A stretch of 64,000 nucleotides of DNA from Linnemannia elongata (GCA_036320915.1 JAXBDG010000010.1:1488001-1552000); one strand, 5' to 3'. Positions 10,189-21,389 are shown, counted from the first letter of the stretch. Made by a program: numbers and translations. The notes: generated by a model not told the origin, from the sequence alone.

Positions 10189-12312
10189 ATGCGGGGGGCA
10201 TGGCATTTCATTCTTGCATCCGCACTCTTCTTTACTTCCCAGAACGCTTCCAAAACATCTGCCCTTGCACAACCACCTCCACCCCCATCATCACCAACAT
10301 CGACACAGACACCAACAACACCACCGGCGCCATACACACCCAGATCCTACTATTACTCCCACTCCGTCTTTATCGAACATCAAGCACTCTATATCCATGG
10401 CGGAGTCGTCAGCATCAACTCTATCCCCTCCTCTCAAGCATTCTACATCGATCTCTCCCAGAACTGGACCACCGCCCAACCAGCCTTTGTCCAACTCCCC
10501 GATGGGTACCCTGTCATGGGCGCCCTCAGCGGACTGACATACAACAACACCAAGTGGTTGGGCGTCTACAACTCGACCATCTATACCTTTGATCTCCAAC
10601 CCCGGATTTGGACCACCTTGGGATCTTCAGAGTTTGTGACCCCCCGCGTCGATCTCCCTGCCGTGGTCAATCCGGATGATAACCAGTTCTTTGTGCTGAA
10701 TGGATGGGTGAATAACAGGACTGTGTTAGGGACATTGCGGTTTGATACTGCCCAACAACGTGTCTTTAGTCAATCCTTGGTCGTGCCTCTGGATGGGTCT
10801 TTTACGTCCGTTTGGAGTACGATGAGGAAGGCAGCCTTTGTGTTTGGAGGTTATACACTTGACAGTTCTACTTCTTCGGTCGCTCAACGGACCCTGTTCA
10901 TCTACCAGCCCAACGTCTCGGCGGGGAATAGTACTCCAACCCTCAGGAATGCTCCAGATTCTGGTGCCATCCCTTCTGCGCGATATGGGCATTGTATGGT
11001 CGAGGCCTATAACGGGACCAAGATGATCCTCTTTGGCGGGTTCGACCAAGTCGGTAGAGCCCTTGGAGATATCTACATCCTTGACGTCGCCACCCTCAAA
11101 TGGACCAGGGGCACTGACGGAGGTACGACTGCAGCACGCGCGTACACGGCCTGTGCCGTCACCAACGACCTGTTTGTTGCCTGGGGTGGAGCCATGCCTG
11201 ACCCACAGACCCAATTTGCGTCAGCAGTGAGTCAGAACATTACAATCGTCTATAACCTCAAGACGCTGCAATGGCAGACGACGTACCATCCAGAGCCCTA
11301 TACACCTCCTCCTTTAGTCACTGCGACACCTACAGCGATGCCAACGCCGACAAACACTGGAGCTGGAGGACGACTAAGTCCGACCGCGGTGACGCTTATT
11401 TCTCTTGCGGGAGGGATCCTGTTGGGTCTGTCACTGATTGCTATTGGATTCGGAGTCCGTTGGTGCCGACGGCGGCGGAAGGCCACCCGTGCTGCTACTT
11501 CTGCCGCTACGACGACACCGATGCCGATGATGGATCGTTCTTTCGAGGATTGTGGAGGGGGAGGACACAAGACCAGCATCCACGGTGAACAAGCTGGTGG
11601 ATTAACAGTTGGTCGTAATAGTCCGTACAGCGACAGCGGGTTCGGCGTGGGTTCTGTCCCACACACATTCCATCGAGCCGAACACTCCAATACCCCTACC
11701 TCCTTCTCCTCGGACACAGCGCCACCACCGGCACCTCTATACACGATGCGACCCATTCCAAACCCTCGTCCACAACTCCCTCTACCTCTTCCCCATCCTC
11801 TTCCTCGTCCTCTTCCCTCTGCCGTCTCAGGACACACCTCCTACGCTCCTCGTCCCGCCCTGCCTGCGCGCTTCTCCGTCGCCTCCACCGCGTCTGTAGC
11901 AGTGGCGCATATACCATTAGAAGGCCAAGACGAAGAGGACGAATTCGAAGAAGATGACCATAGAGAAGCAGATGATGTGATCACCCCTGTCGACTCCCTC
12001 CCAGGCCGAACAATCAGTTCTGGCTCTCGAGACACGTCCTCAATCGCCAACGCGGTCGCGGGCTCGAACGCGTCCAACACCCACGAATTCGATTGGACGT
12101 CGTCGACGTTTTCGAATGACCTCGGCAGTGGCGGCTTAGCTGTCGGGGCAGGAGAAGGTGGGGGGCAGAAAGGTCGGTCAGGATCGCTACCGCTCTCATC
12201 GACAGAGGTGGATTTGCAGGAGTACCTCAATTATGTCCAGTTTATTCAGCAGCAACAGCAGAAGGAAAAGGAACAACAAGAACAGGGACAGCAACAACTC
12301 GGTGCACACTAA
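10189..12312 (+). CDS. Kelch-repeat type I membrane protein, array member 3
   Basis: At 707 residues this is the longest member, and it is intronless. An N-terminal signal peptide ends near residue 27 (SALA/Q) and is followed by a proline/threonine-rich linker, a kelch propeller at about 45-370 (YIHGGV, FVFGGY, MILFGGF, FVAWGGA, closing YNLKTLQWQTTY), a membrane helix at about 401-423 and a strongly basic CRRRRK anchor. The tail of about 280 residues is proline-rich, with PxxP runs and PALPAR, which fits a class II SH3 ligand (PxxPxR). It then has an acidic patch (DEEDEFEEDD), a DLQEY motif near the end and a Gln-rich C terminus. DLxEY recurs in member 4. Cytoplasmic coupling to SH3 proteins is inference. 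Confidence 0.88.
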   Translation: MRGAWHFILASALFFTSQNASKTSALAQPPPPPSSPTSTQTPTTPPAPYTPRSYYYSHSVFIEHQALYIHGGVVSINSIPSSQAFYIDLSQNWTTAQPAFVQLPDGYPVMGALSGLTYNNTKWLGVYNSTIYTFDLQPRIWTTLGSSEFVTPRVDLPAVVNPDDNQFFVLNGWVNNRTVLGTLRFDTAQQRVFSQSLVVPLDGSFTSVWSTMRKAAFVFGGYTLDSSTSSVAQRTLFIYQPNVSAGNSTPTLRNAPDSGAIPSARYGHCMVEAYNGTKMILFGGFDQVGRALGDIYILDVATLKWTRGTDGGTTAARAYTACAVTNDLFVAWGGAMPDPQTQFASAVSQNITIVYNLKTLQWQTTYHPEPYTPPPLVTATPTAMPTPTNTGAGGRLSPTAVTLISLAGGILLGLSLIAIGFGVRWCRRRRKATRAATSAATTTPMPMMDRSFEDCGGGGHKTSIHGEQAGGLTVGRNSPYSDSGFGVGSVPHTFHRAEHSNTPTSFSSDTAPPPAPLYTMRPIPNPRPQLPLPLPHPLPRPLPSAVSGHTSYAPRPALPARFSVASTASVAVAHIPLEGQDEEDEFEEDDHREADDVITPVDSLPGRTISSGSRDTSSIANAVAGSNASNTHEFDWTSSTFSNDLGSGGLAVGAGEGGGQKGRSGSLPLSSTEVDLQEYLNYVQFIQQQQQKEKEQQEQGQQQLGAH

Positions 12313-13165
12313 AAATAACATAATAAATGTACCAGCAACCAACCAACAAAACACTCAGGGTCAAAAAAAGATTGAGAATAAGAGTTTACTGTTTTCCGTG
12401 TATGTGCGTGTTTGTTTGCCTGAACTGGTAAGGAGGCTGTGTTGGTGGGTGAGTGTGACGGAGGGATTGCTCAACATTTCTATCTTATCCCTTTTTCTCT
12501 AGCGTGGAAGGGGATGGGATCGAAAAAAGAGCAATCGTGAAGGGAATAAACAAAATAAGGACGAGCAATACGAGAGGGTGTTGGCGACAAAGCCTCAGTG
12601 GAAGTCAGCGGGGAATGGGTGGGTAGTGGTTCTCTCGGTACTGCACTAGTTTCTTTGATGTATAGGAGTTAGTCCTGCTTATGCTTTTGTGGCTGTATGT
12701 ATGCACCTGGGTAAACTTCCTTTAAAGGATTCGTTTTCTTGCGCACATGTCGAGACAATAAGCCCAAGCATTTGATACTTTCCATTCCTATAGATTCACT
12801 CTTCTAACCCGGCGGCGTCTACATATTTTCTTTTTGCATGACAGCATGTCCCGCCGATGGATCGTCCCTTCATTGTCATTCTTTTCTTGCTGGCTGTTTT
12901 GGCTGTGCCTGTAGTTGACAACCCATGGCGACATTGATTCCTTCTCCTTTCACTTTTGCCACTGGTAATCCTGTCTAGAGTCACACCCAAACGGCGTAAC
13001 TGCTCGTGGCGAGTAATGGACAAAGCGTATAGCAACTTAGTTCCAACTCTTTTTCTTTTTCACTTCTCCTTTCTTTCTTTGTTTTTCGTCTTTAGATCCT
13101 CTTCGCCTTTCTGAACCACCGACCTTTTTCTTGTATCACTCCCCATCTCACACAATCTCAAAGCC
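12313..13165. other. Intergenic, kelch 3 to kelch 4
   Basis: No gene, repeat or clear regulatory motif recognised beyond a CT-rich leader before the next start codon. Confidence 0.45.
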
Positions 13166-15262
13166 ATGCGGTGGAGCCAAACACTCAGCATACCCTGTCT
13201 TTCCTTCGTGCTCATACCCCTCACCTCACTCCTTTGCCTCCTCCTCCTCTCCACCCCAACAAATGCCCAACAAGCATTCACCCCCATCCCATACTTCTAT
13301 AGCCACTCCAACTTCATCGAAAAAGTAGCTCTCTATGTCCACGGCGGGAAAACCAACACAAACGCGAACAGTTCCGACCAGACCTTCTACCTAGACCTCT
13401 CTCGACCTTGGTCAACCTCCTCCCCCGTCTTCATCTCCATCGCCAGCAAGTTTCCTTCCCAGGGGACTACCAGCACACTTATCAACAATAACTCGGAATG
13501 GCTCATGATCTATGACAGGACTGCATACACGTACACGTTCAGGAACGCCCGATGGAGTAAACCCACCGTTGACCCGAATCTGAACTCGAACCCGAATATG
13601 CCCATGGTCTTTGACCCGACCCAGAAGCAGGTCTATATCATTAATGGGTATGTCAATGCCACAGATGATGGGGTCCTTGGCGCCATGCGGTACGATCCTT
13701 CGGTACCGACGGTCATGAACCCAATGCGCGAGTCCACGCGCCTACTGCTTGATGGTGGATATGCCGCTGTCTGGAGCACGGCTTTGAACGTCGTCATTGC
13801 CTATGGAGGATTCGTCCGGTCCACCCCACCAACTTACTCGGAGACACTGTACGAGTTTAACCCACAGAACTCAAAATTCCTCAGCATGGGTGGGACCAAC
13901 TCCCCGGCGGCGCGGTATGGACATTGTATGGTCGAAGCCTACGGTGGGTCACAGATAATTTTGTTTGGAGGAGTCGACCAGAACAATTCACCGTTGTCGG
14001 ACCTGCATATCCTGGACGTTGCGACCTTGACCTGGACTCAACAGAAAGTGGACCTTCCACCTCTTGGTCGTGCCTACCCCTGCTGTGCGGTGACGAATGA
14101 CATGTTTGTGGCATGGAGTGGAGCGCAATGGGACAAGGGTGATGGAGAGTTCAAGGTCATTGACAAGGAGATCACCATCGTCTTTAACTTGAAGACGAAG
14201 CAGTGGCAGTCGACGTTCTCACCCGATCCTGTCGTACTCCCCTCGACCACTTCGGCTCATGGAAACACAACAACAGCAACCGTAACAGGACACCCCACAG
14301 CATCGGCGACTAAGACTCCTGCGGCGCATGAAGTCTCGGTTGAGGCGGTTGTTGGAGGAGCAATTGCAGGACTTGCTGTGGTACTAGTCGGTGCAGCAGG
14401 ATTGCTTTACACCTGTCGGATGAGGGCCAAGAAGAAGGGTTGGACATGGAAGCTGTTGTCGAGAAAGGACGACTCTCTACCGCCACTGGACCAGAAGAAC
14501 TTGACCAATGCAGCAGTCGCCCCAGCAGGAAGCAGCGTTGCAGAAGAGGCGGCTCTAAACAGTCACAGCCGTGGTGGAGACAACGACGACGGTGACGACC
14601 ACGATAACGACCACCACAGTCTTCACGGTGCCGGGACTAAGAGCGAAACGACAAGTCTCAAGAGGGAAGCCCTTTCTGGATATGGATTTAGAATCGGGAA
14701 ACACAATTTTGTCCAACTCGAACCGGCCAACTCGTCCGAGGCGGGACGCGTCTTCCAAATGGTTCAAATCCACAACCCAGTCGACACCCTCTCGTCCTCT
14801 TCATTGTCCACTTCTCAGGAAAAACAGCAGCAAAAAGAGGAAGAGCCGCTCATGAGCACCTCGACAGTCTGTCTGATACCCTGCTCTCCAACCACCTCAC
14901 CCACCACACCCCACAGCAACGCCTCACAAAACACCAGCATCATGTCGGTCGCAGCAGCGTTCGCATCATCATCTTCACCAGCACGGTCTGAAGCCCCGAG
15001 TACACAAACAAGCGTAGCGGTCTCGACAGGGTCGGTCGGAGGAGGAATCTCGGTGGTGACGGGTGAATTGGACGAGCAATGGGCTGCAGCAGCAGTTGCG
15101 TTGGCTAAGGAGGGCGAGACAAGGGTAGAAAGAGGTGAGAGGAGGAATCCACAAGTTCCTGCCAAGAAGGCCAATTACATTGATTCATTAGATCTGAGCG
15201 AATATGAGAAGTTAGTCATCCCCGCCAGACACCCTCAAGTCCTCATTGAAGTTGAAGAATAA
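13166..15262 (+). CDS. Kelch-repeat type I membrane protein, array member 4
   Basis: The 698-residue intronless product has a signal peptide (about 1-34, ending TNA/Q), a kelch propeller at about 40-365 (YVHGGK, IAYGGF, IILFGGV, FVAWSGA, closing FNLKTKQWQSTF), a membrane helix at about 393-415 (AVVGGAIAGLAVVLVGAAG) and a basic RMRAKKK anchor. Serine replaces the first glycine of the otherwise conserved AWGG blade motif. The tail of about 280 residues contains a His/Asp-rich patch, FVQLEPANSSEAG (matching member 2) and a C-terminal DLSEY (matching DLQEY of member 3), then IPARHP (compare LPETRHP in member 1). Shared short motifs in otherwise unalignable tails suggest conserved cytosolic partners. 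Function is unknown. Confidence 0.88.
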   Translation: MRWSQTLSIPCLSFVLIPLTSLLCLLLLSTPTNAQQAFTPIPYFYSHSNFIEKVALYVHGGKTNTNANSSDQTFYLDLSRPWSTSSPVFISIASKFPSQGTTSTLINNNSEWLMIYDRTAYTYTFRNARWSKPTVDPNLNSNPNMPMVFDPTQKQVYIINGYVNATDDGVLGAMRYDPSVPTVMNPMRESTRLLLDGGYAAVWSTALNVVIAYGGFVRSTPPTYSETLYEFNPQNSKFLSMGGTNSPAARYGHCMVEAYGGSQIILFGGVDQNNSPLSDLHILDVATLTWTQQKVDLPPLGRAYPCCAVTNDMFVAWSGAQWDKGDGEFKVIDKEITIVFNLKTKQWQSTFSPDPVVLPSTTSAHGNTTTATVTGHPTASATKTPAAHEVSVEAVVGGAIAGLAVVLVGAAGLLYTCRMRAKKKGWTWKLLSRKDDSLPPLDQKNLTNAAVAPAGSSVAEEAALNSHSRGGDNDDGDDHDNDHHSLHGAGTKSETTSLKREALSGYGFRIGKHNFVQLEPANSSEAGRVFQMVQIHNPVDTLSSSSLSTSQEKQQQKEEEPLMSTSTVCLIPCSPTTSPTTPHSNASQNTSIMSVAAAFASSSSPARSEAPSTQTSVAVSTGSVGGGISVVTGELDEQWAAAAVALAKEGETRVERGERRNPQVPAKKANYIDSLDLSEYEKLVIPARHPQVLIEVEE

Positions 15263-16484
15263 AATAACAGCCATGCAAATATTAGCAATGCAAGGAACGA
15301 ACCGTGCTCGTCTGATAAGATTTATCCAGGTCGCACCGACCATTTGGTGCCACCGAGCAAAGAGAAAGCCCTGAAAAAAGGAGATCATTCTCATTCTTGA
15401 GAAGTAGAAAGTCCTTCTTTCTCCTTCTCTTCCCTCGTTCTCGCTCCCTCTCATCTTCCTCTTTCTGTCTCCTGGTTGTGGGCTTGAGGCGATGCAAAGA
15501 GAGAGGAGCCATCATTCTGCCTTGCCCTTTTGCATCGCCCAATGCGCCAAATTGAATTGCATGATTCAGAACCCCTCTTTTTGCTTTCTCCTCTGTGGAC
15601 TCAATTTCAACCCCAGCCAAGCCCCTTCCTTTATTTTTGCTTAGGCAAAGAAGAATAGCAACGACATCTCGTTCCTTTTTCCGTCGTTAACTTTTGCTCT
15701 CTTTAGCTTGCGCGCAAGCCAACGCCGTTCATGTCTGCCCTCGGCCATCAATTCTTTTTTAATCATGTCGCCACAGCCTTTGCGGAATGATTCAGACAAA
15801 GCTTGTCTTGCTCTACCAATGCAAAGGAAGCGCGTCTCATATTCTTGCCTTGACGGCATCATAGATGCTAGCTCAATAAAGCAAGGATGAGTGGTTATCT
15901 CCATTCTTGTTACCCTGTTTCACCCAAGTCGACCACAGGAAGAGGATCAAAAAAGAAGCGGGAGCACCCAGATTTGATTTTGAGTACAGCCACAGGGCAG
16001 GAGACAAATTTCAGGCTGTTTTCCTCGTCCGCCCTGGAAGGAGATGAGACATTGATGGGCGGGGGATGTGTTTCTCCTGTGGGCGAAGCGAGGCTGAAGC
16101 ACATGAGTATATGCAACACCTCCGAATGGACAGAGCGACGGATCAAAAAAAGGGCGACAACTATAAAAATAGCCCAGTTCTCGTTCCTCTCCTTTTTATT
16201 GTTTATCAAGGTGGCGATTTACATTTTTTTTTTTTGTTCTTTTCATCATTTTTCTGTTGGTCTTCCTGTTATCCCTTGTTGTTTTTAGTAACCGTTGTCT
16301 TCTTTTTCACATTTCTCACTTTTTCCTCTTTTGGCCACTCCAATTAGATAGTTCTTCCACCTTTCTCTCATTATCTCTAGTACTCGCTACACCCGCTTTT
16401 TCTCTAGCACCATTCCTTCCTCCTTTCCATCACAAAACAGAACACAGCAAGGAATAGACACTACACCTTACCTCGCCTTCAACC
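15263..16484. other. Intergenic, kelch 4 to short member
   Basis: Non-coding as far as I can tell. It ends in a T- and CT-rich leader (about 16220-16460) typical of promoters in this window. Confidence 0.45.
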
Positions 16485-17546
16485 ATGCAGTCCATACAAC
16501 ATCTCCCCCTCCTACTCACCCTTTTCATATCCTTGACCACACTCACCACTCACGCCCTGCCAACAGAACTCATCCCTGTCTCTAAAGGAGTTCTTTGGTC
16601 ATGGTCTTGGATCAACGGGTCCTTCTTGGGGATCCCCTACATCTACCTCATAGCCGGGGCAGGAGGTGCGCTGATATTGTTCATCATCATAGCAGTATTC
16701 TTTTATTTCAGGAAGCGACGGGAGGATAGGCGATATTCGAGGTTGGTTGAGGAGAGTGCTGGGGAGGGTACGTCGTTTGTTACCTGTCGTGGTAGTGGTG
16801 GGATTGAGACTGGAGCAGGAACTGGAGCTGCGAATAGTGGAACCGGACATGTTGCCACATACTTGCACCATGAGCGACCACTCTCGCAGCATTCGTCACA
16901 ACAACAACAACACCCTTCAGTTTTTGTTGGGCAGGCTCAACCGCAGATGAGTGAGATTCGACATGGCACGGTCTACTACTCTGAGAAGGCACCCATCCAG
17001 ATCCAAACTCACGATCCTGTCACCGGATACCCGTTTCCTCAAGGCAAAGTCCAGTTCTTTGAACTATCCATCAACGCCGCCACCGCCAATAACACTGTTA
17101 CCAGCTCTCCGGCCACCGAAAGACGCGAGATCAAGTGCAAAAAAGGGGGCTCCAACAGCATCGGGGATAGCAAGAAGGAAGAAGAAAAGACGCCCGTCTC
17201 TTTAGATCAACTCCCAGAACGGCTCTATTCTCACCCCCCACCCGAACTCCACCACAAGCTGTCTTCTCTGTCGGTAGCGTCTACTGCGACATTGCCGGTT
17301 TCGACTCCTACTCATGTGCGCCCGGAGGGGGGTGGGAGTGAAGTTGGCTTGAAGAACTGCAAACCCGTCACCGTTGCCGTCGTCACTCAGTCTCAGGCAA
17401 AGAAGAATGTCTCGTCATCTCCAGCAGGGTCTAAGGATTCTACAGCAAAGTCAAAGGTTCAGCTGAAGAGGAATGTCTCGGTGTCCAAGAACATTAAGAC
17501 CAAGAAGGCGACTACAACCACAACCAAACCCAAACCATTTACATAG
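16485..17546 (+). CDS. Signal peptide / one-helix protein lacking the kelch ectodomain
   Basis: The 353-residue intronless product has a signal peptide at 1-24 (ending THA), an extracellular stretch of only about 28 residues with one sequon (NGS), a membrane helix at about 53-75 (LIAGAGGALILFIIIAVFF) and an RKRRED anchor. A cytoplasmic tail of about 275 residues follows, rich in Ser/Thr/Gln with a Lys-rich C terminus. Its strand, lack of introns, spacing and layout match the four preceding kelch genes, but no kelch blade remains. It could be an ectodomain-deleted paralogue, an accessory subunit, or an unrelated neighbour; the tail shows no clear match to the others. Confidence 0.75.
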   Translation: MQSIQHLPLLLTLFISLTTLTTHALPTELIPVSKGVLWSWSWINGSFLGIPYIYLIAGAGGALILFIIIAVFFYFRKRREDRRYSRLVEESAGEGTSFVTCRGSGGIETGAGTGAANSGTGHVATYLHHERPLSQHSSQQQQHPSVFVGQAQPQMSEIRHGTVYYSEKAPIQIQTHDPVTGYPFPQGKVQFFELSINAATANNTVTSSPATERREIKCKKGGSNSIGDSKKEEEKTPVSLDQLPERLYSHPPPELHHKLSSLSVASTATLPVSTPTHVRPEGGGSEVGLKNCKPVTVAVVTQSQAKKNVSSSPAGSKDSTAKSKVQLKRNVSVSKNIKTKKATTTTTKPKPFT

Positions 17547-17744
17547 ATATTCAGACACTTTATCAAGTACATAAAAACTACCTATCTTATATTGTTTTTC
17601 ATCTCGTCAGAGCCGAGACGATGGTCAAGAAAGAGAGATTTATGAACATAGAAAAGGGTTGTAATTCCAATGATTGAAAGATCAAAAACACACTGATGAC
17701 TCGATCAAAAAAGAAGAAAAAATAGTACGCTGACTTGCACTGTT

Positions 17745-19830
17745 TCAAACGGTAGACAAGGGGCGAGGGGAATCATCTAGCTTCTCAACAGGGTGCCTTG
17801 CAGCATCCTCCAGCTCCTGAACATCACCCTGCTCAACAGTATCCCCATCAGAGTCACTACCATCCATAGCAACCTTCTTAATAAAGAACGAAGCCAAAAA
17901 TGCGATTCCCGAAAGCGCAGCTAATAAGATAAAAAACTTTTGAAGACCCTCTACAAACGCCTTCAACACAGGCGCTCTAAGTTCAGGCGCCAAATCCGCA
18001 ATCCCTTTGATGCTCTGGGCATACTTGCTGGCGTTGGCATTACTGAGACTGCACTGAACCAAGGTTCCACCAAGGGCGACTCCAAAGACACCACCGAATG
18101 TGCGGAGGAGGGTCCAAAGAGATGTACTCAAAGCCATATCGGCAGGATTCGAGAGTTGAGCGTGGACCGCAAGGAGTTGTGTATTGACGACTGCGCCGAG
18201 GGAAATGCCTTGGACTAGGAGGATTCCGACCATTCGACCGCGGCCTGTGTTTTCGTCAAAGAGGACCATGAGACCTGTGGAAAGGACACCGGCGAACCAG
18301 CCAAAGATGATGAACTCCTTGTAAGTGCCCCAACGACTCGTCAGTTGACCGACAATAATGGCAACCACGGAGGACATGCAGACGTAAGGGAGGAGCTCGA
18401 CGCCAGACTCGATTGCGGACGCGCCATGCACGGCTTGAGAGTACAACGGCAGGAAGAAGAGTAGACCCATGGAGACAAAACCGTCGACAAAAACAGGGAG
18501 GTATGTCATTCCCAACGACAGAGTACCCAACAACCGGAGCGGGATAATAGGGTTGACCGCAACCTTCCACTCGTTGACCAGGAAAGCAACCATGACCAGG
18601 ACACCGATAATCAAAAGACACAAGATTACGGCCGAGCCCCATTCATATTTTGCGTCCGCACCCCAGTTCAACCCCAAGAGGATCATAATTATCGCACCAA
18701 TCAACAGCACAATCCCTGCATAGTCCAAAGACCGCATCGCCGCCGCGAGGGACAAGTTCATTGGCCGATTCATATGAAGGAACATAGCCAACAGAACCAT
18801 ACCCACCGCGCCGACAGGGAGATTGATATAGAACGCCCAGCGCCAGGTGACATTATCAGAAAATGCTCCACCGAGAAGGGGACCAAAGACGGAGGCGAGG
18901 GCGTAGACAAAGGCAGTGAGGGATTGGTACTTGCCGCGGTTTCGAAGGGGGACAATATCAGCGACAAGGATCAAGGAGAGAGTGAGGATGCCACTTCCGC
19001 CGATGCCCTGGACGGCGCGGCCGATGATCAGCATGTTCATCGACCGGGCTGCTCCACAGAGGGCTGAACCGACAAAGAACACTGCATTCGCGAACATCCT
19101 ATTATACAACCACCGCCAAAGAATACAAAGCCTTGGTTAGTTCAGTCCAACAACACTCACAAAACATCAAGCAAAAAACGTCACCCTACTCAACAACCTA
19201 GCGTAAAAAAACATACATTGTTCGCTTGCGCCCGGCGAGGTCAGCAGCAATACCGTAGAGCGGCTGAATAGCTGTCATGGTCAACAGAAACCCAGTACCG
19301 ACCCAAGATATCTCAGAAAAGTTGTTAAAGTCTTTGGAGATCGACGGCAAGGCAGTGGTGACAATCGACTGGTCTAACGCAGCAAGGAACAAGACCATGA
19401 GGATTCCCAGGAAGACGACCATCTGGCGGCCCTTGGACATGGGGCTCTTGGGGCCGTAGTCTTGTCCCTGCTGTTGCGCAGCTAGGGCGGTCATCGTTGT
19501 TGTAGCTTCAGAGGGAGAACGTAAGTCGCGGGTGACGGAGGTTCGGGGAAGAAAACCGTGGGAGGCTGCAGTGGAGGTGGTGGCGTGGTCGTGGCGCCTT
19601 TTGCTGGCGGGGATGAAGGAGGGAGAAGATGAGAGAGATGCCGCCTGGGTAGAGTCGAAAGAAAGGGGGGTTGAGTGGGGAGTGCAAGTGTCACTGGCGA
19701 TCACTGGATCTCTAGCCGACGCGTCAAAGGTCAACTGCGCAGTGTTGGAAACCTGATCAGCAGCACTTTTCTCGAGGGGGTGGACCGAGTGCGGCGAGAC
19801 GTCGGCGGTGGTGGGAGAGTTGGTGTCCAT
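17745..19830 (-). CDS. MFS drug:H+ antiporter, 14-TM (DHA2) type
   Basis: Two exons, 19830-19217 and 19098-17745, are joined across a 118-bp intron (donor GTATGT, acceptor TAG); the total is in frame and gives 655 residues. About 135 N-terminal residues are disordered and cytosolic, before TM1. DHA2 family signatures are LDQSIVTTALP in TM1 (about 152-162), DLAGRKRTM (motif A loop), GRAVQGIGGSG (motif B region) and the second-half LPLYSQAVHGASAIESG. The C-terminal tail is acidic. The family exports drugs, toxins or dyes across the plasma membrane using the proton gradient; the substrate cannot be read from sequence. It converges with the kelch array (198 bp from the last stop). The product could instead be a vacuolar basic amino acid or siderophore transporter. 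Confidence 0.88.
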
Positions 19831-19939
19831 CTTTTGGGAGACGGTGAGGGTGAAAGGATATGTGATTCTAGAAGAGGAAGAGAGGAAAGTTTCTTTTTTT
19901 GGTGGAGTTGAGGTTGGAGAAAAAGGTAAGAGAGATGCG

Positions 19940-19947
19940 TTTTTATA
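19940..19947 (-). promoter_or_regulatory. TATA box of the MFS gene
   Basis: TATAAAAA on the minus strand, about 110 bp before the transporter start codon, in the expected position for a core promoter. Confidence 0.5.
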
Positions 19948-21386
19948 CGTTTAGCGGTAGCCAGGCGTACGTGAATTGACGCCTGCTGTACTAAAAGGGA
20001 ATCGATTGACTGGAGTAAGGCGAATGAAAGCACACCAGCCATCATGCTCGTCTCGAGGTGGTCAACATTAGTCCTATGAAGTAAAGAACAGCAGGTGAAA
20101 ATAGAACAAACTAGGGAATGGGAAATGGACCATGGTAAGGTAAAATAAAGAAAGCTTCGGTGTTAAAGTAGCCAAGGTTTCTTTTTTTGGGTTATGAGCT
20201 GGAGAATATCATTGAATCTTTCGTCGCACAAAAGGAGAGAATTTGGCGTTCTCCTGAGCACTTCATGAATTGCCACGAGATGCTCGTCGTATGTTTAAAA
20301 GTACATCCGGGGCAAGAAGCAGGCCCGCGCTCATCACACTGCGCAGCTCTGGGGTAAGCTACAACAGGCGTCAAGCAATAAGCAATCAGTCAATAGGTTT
20401 TTATTGCATCGCCTGAATGGTACTCCTAGATACTGCATCCTCGTTCCCCAATACCCACAATACCATCCTCATTGAGTTTTAGGACGGGACATAATGCAGC
20501 CCTCTCGAAATATATTACTCTTTGAATGGAAAGGTTTACTCTAAGTGATGATGTTTTCCAGGATGAGTGAAAGACTGAAGAAGGGAGCCAGGGTGTGGTA
20601 TTCATTACATTGATCGTCATCGGGAAGTCCTGCAGATTGTGAGGCGCCAGGTGCCTTTGTCGCGTCGGGGAACAATGACTGCGCTGCGCACTTTGGCAAG
20701 GTGATCTGACCGCATATCACACAGGGCTCTTCCATCTGAAAAAAATCGAGCCAAGAATCAAGGGAAATCTTTGGAGAGTGTTCCCGAGGAAAAATGTGAA
20801 AACGACTAAAAGTCCGACTTGCAGGTGTCGTTGAAAACAGGGGAAAATAGGCTGCTTCTGGTGACACGTCTAAAACAAAAACAAAAAAATACCAACTTTG
20901 GCTTGAAATAAATAGGTTATCTCGCCGCGGTTGCACGAAGGACCATACTGCGCACTTCTCCCACCTTTCATCCCCTGAAACTATTAAACTCGTTTCTCGG
21001 TAACAAATTCTACAACACTATTTCGCTCACAAAAAAGTGCAACCAAAATGTCTTGCAAAGAAGATGGCGAGAGAGAGGACGTGGTTATGCTCACGGTGAT
21101 GAGAGTAAGAAGGTGGGAGGAAATTTGTTGTGTTTGCTTTTGCTTGTTTTAGAGCAGAGGATGGATAGTAAATGGGAAAAAAGATAGAAGAGGTGTATGT
21201 ATGTGTTCTGTCTATTGGTGTTTTGTGAAAGAAAAAAGACGAAAAAAAGAGATATCACAAACACCAACCAACACTAAAGGAAACGAAATGAACAGAAAGA
21301 AGCGAAAGAAGCAAGAGTGATGATTGATCCACTCTACAGGGAATTTGTATAAGAAACAAGGTTGACACTTGGCACAAAGATGATCC

Positions 21387-21389
<3 letters not shown>
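19948..21389. other. Intergenic between MFS gene and LRR fragment
   Basis: Apart from the doubtful small Cys-containing frame at 20541-20735, nothing here is supported as a gene. No repeat stands out until the T tract at 21390. Confidence 0.4.
20541..20735 (-). CDS. Possible small Cys-containing protein
   Basis: An open frame of 64 residues starting with MEEPCVICGQ, containing one CxxC and another Cys nearby. A second Cys-containing frame (CDERGPASCPGC) lies downstream on the same strand at about 20340-20270 and could be another exon, but I found no splice pair joining the two in frame. No family recognised. It may be spurious. Confidence 0.22.
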   Translation of the reverse strand: MEEPCVICGQITLPKCAAQSLFPDATKAPGASQSAGLPDDDQCNEYHTLAPFFSLSLILENIIT

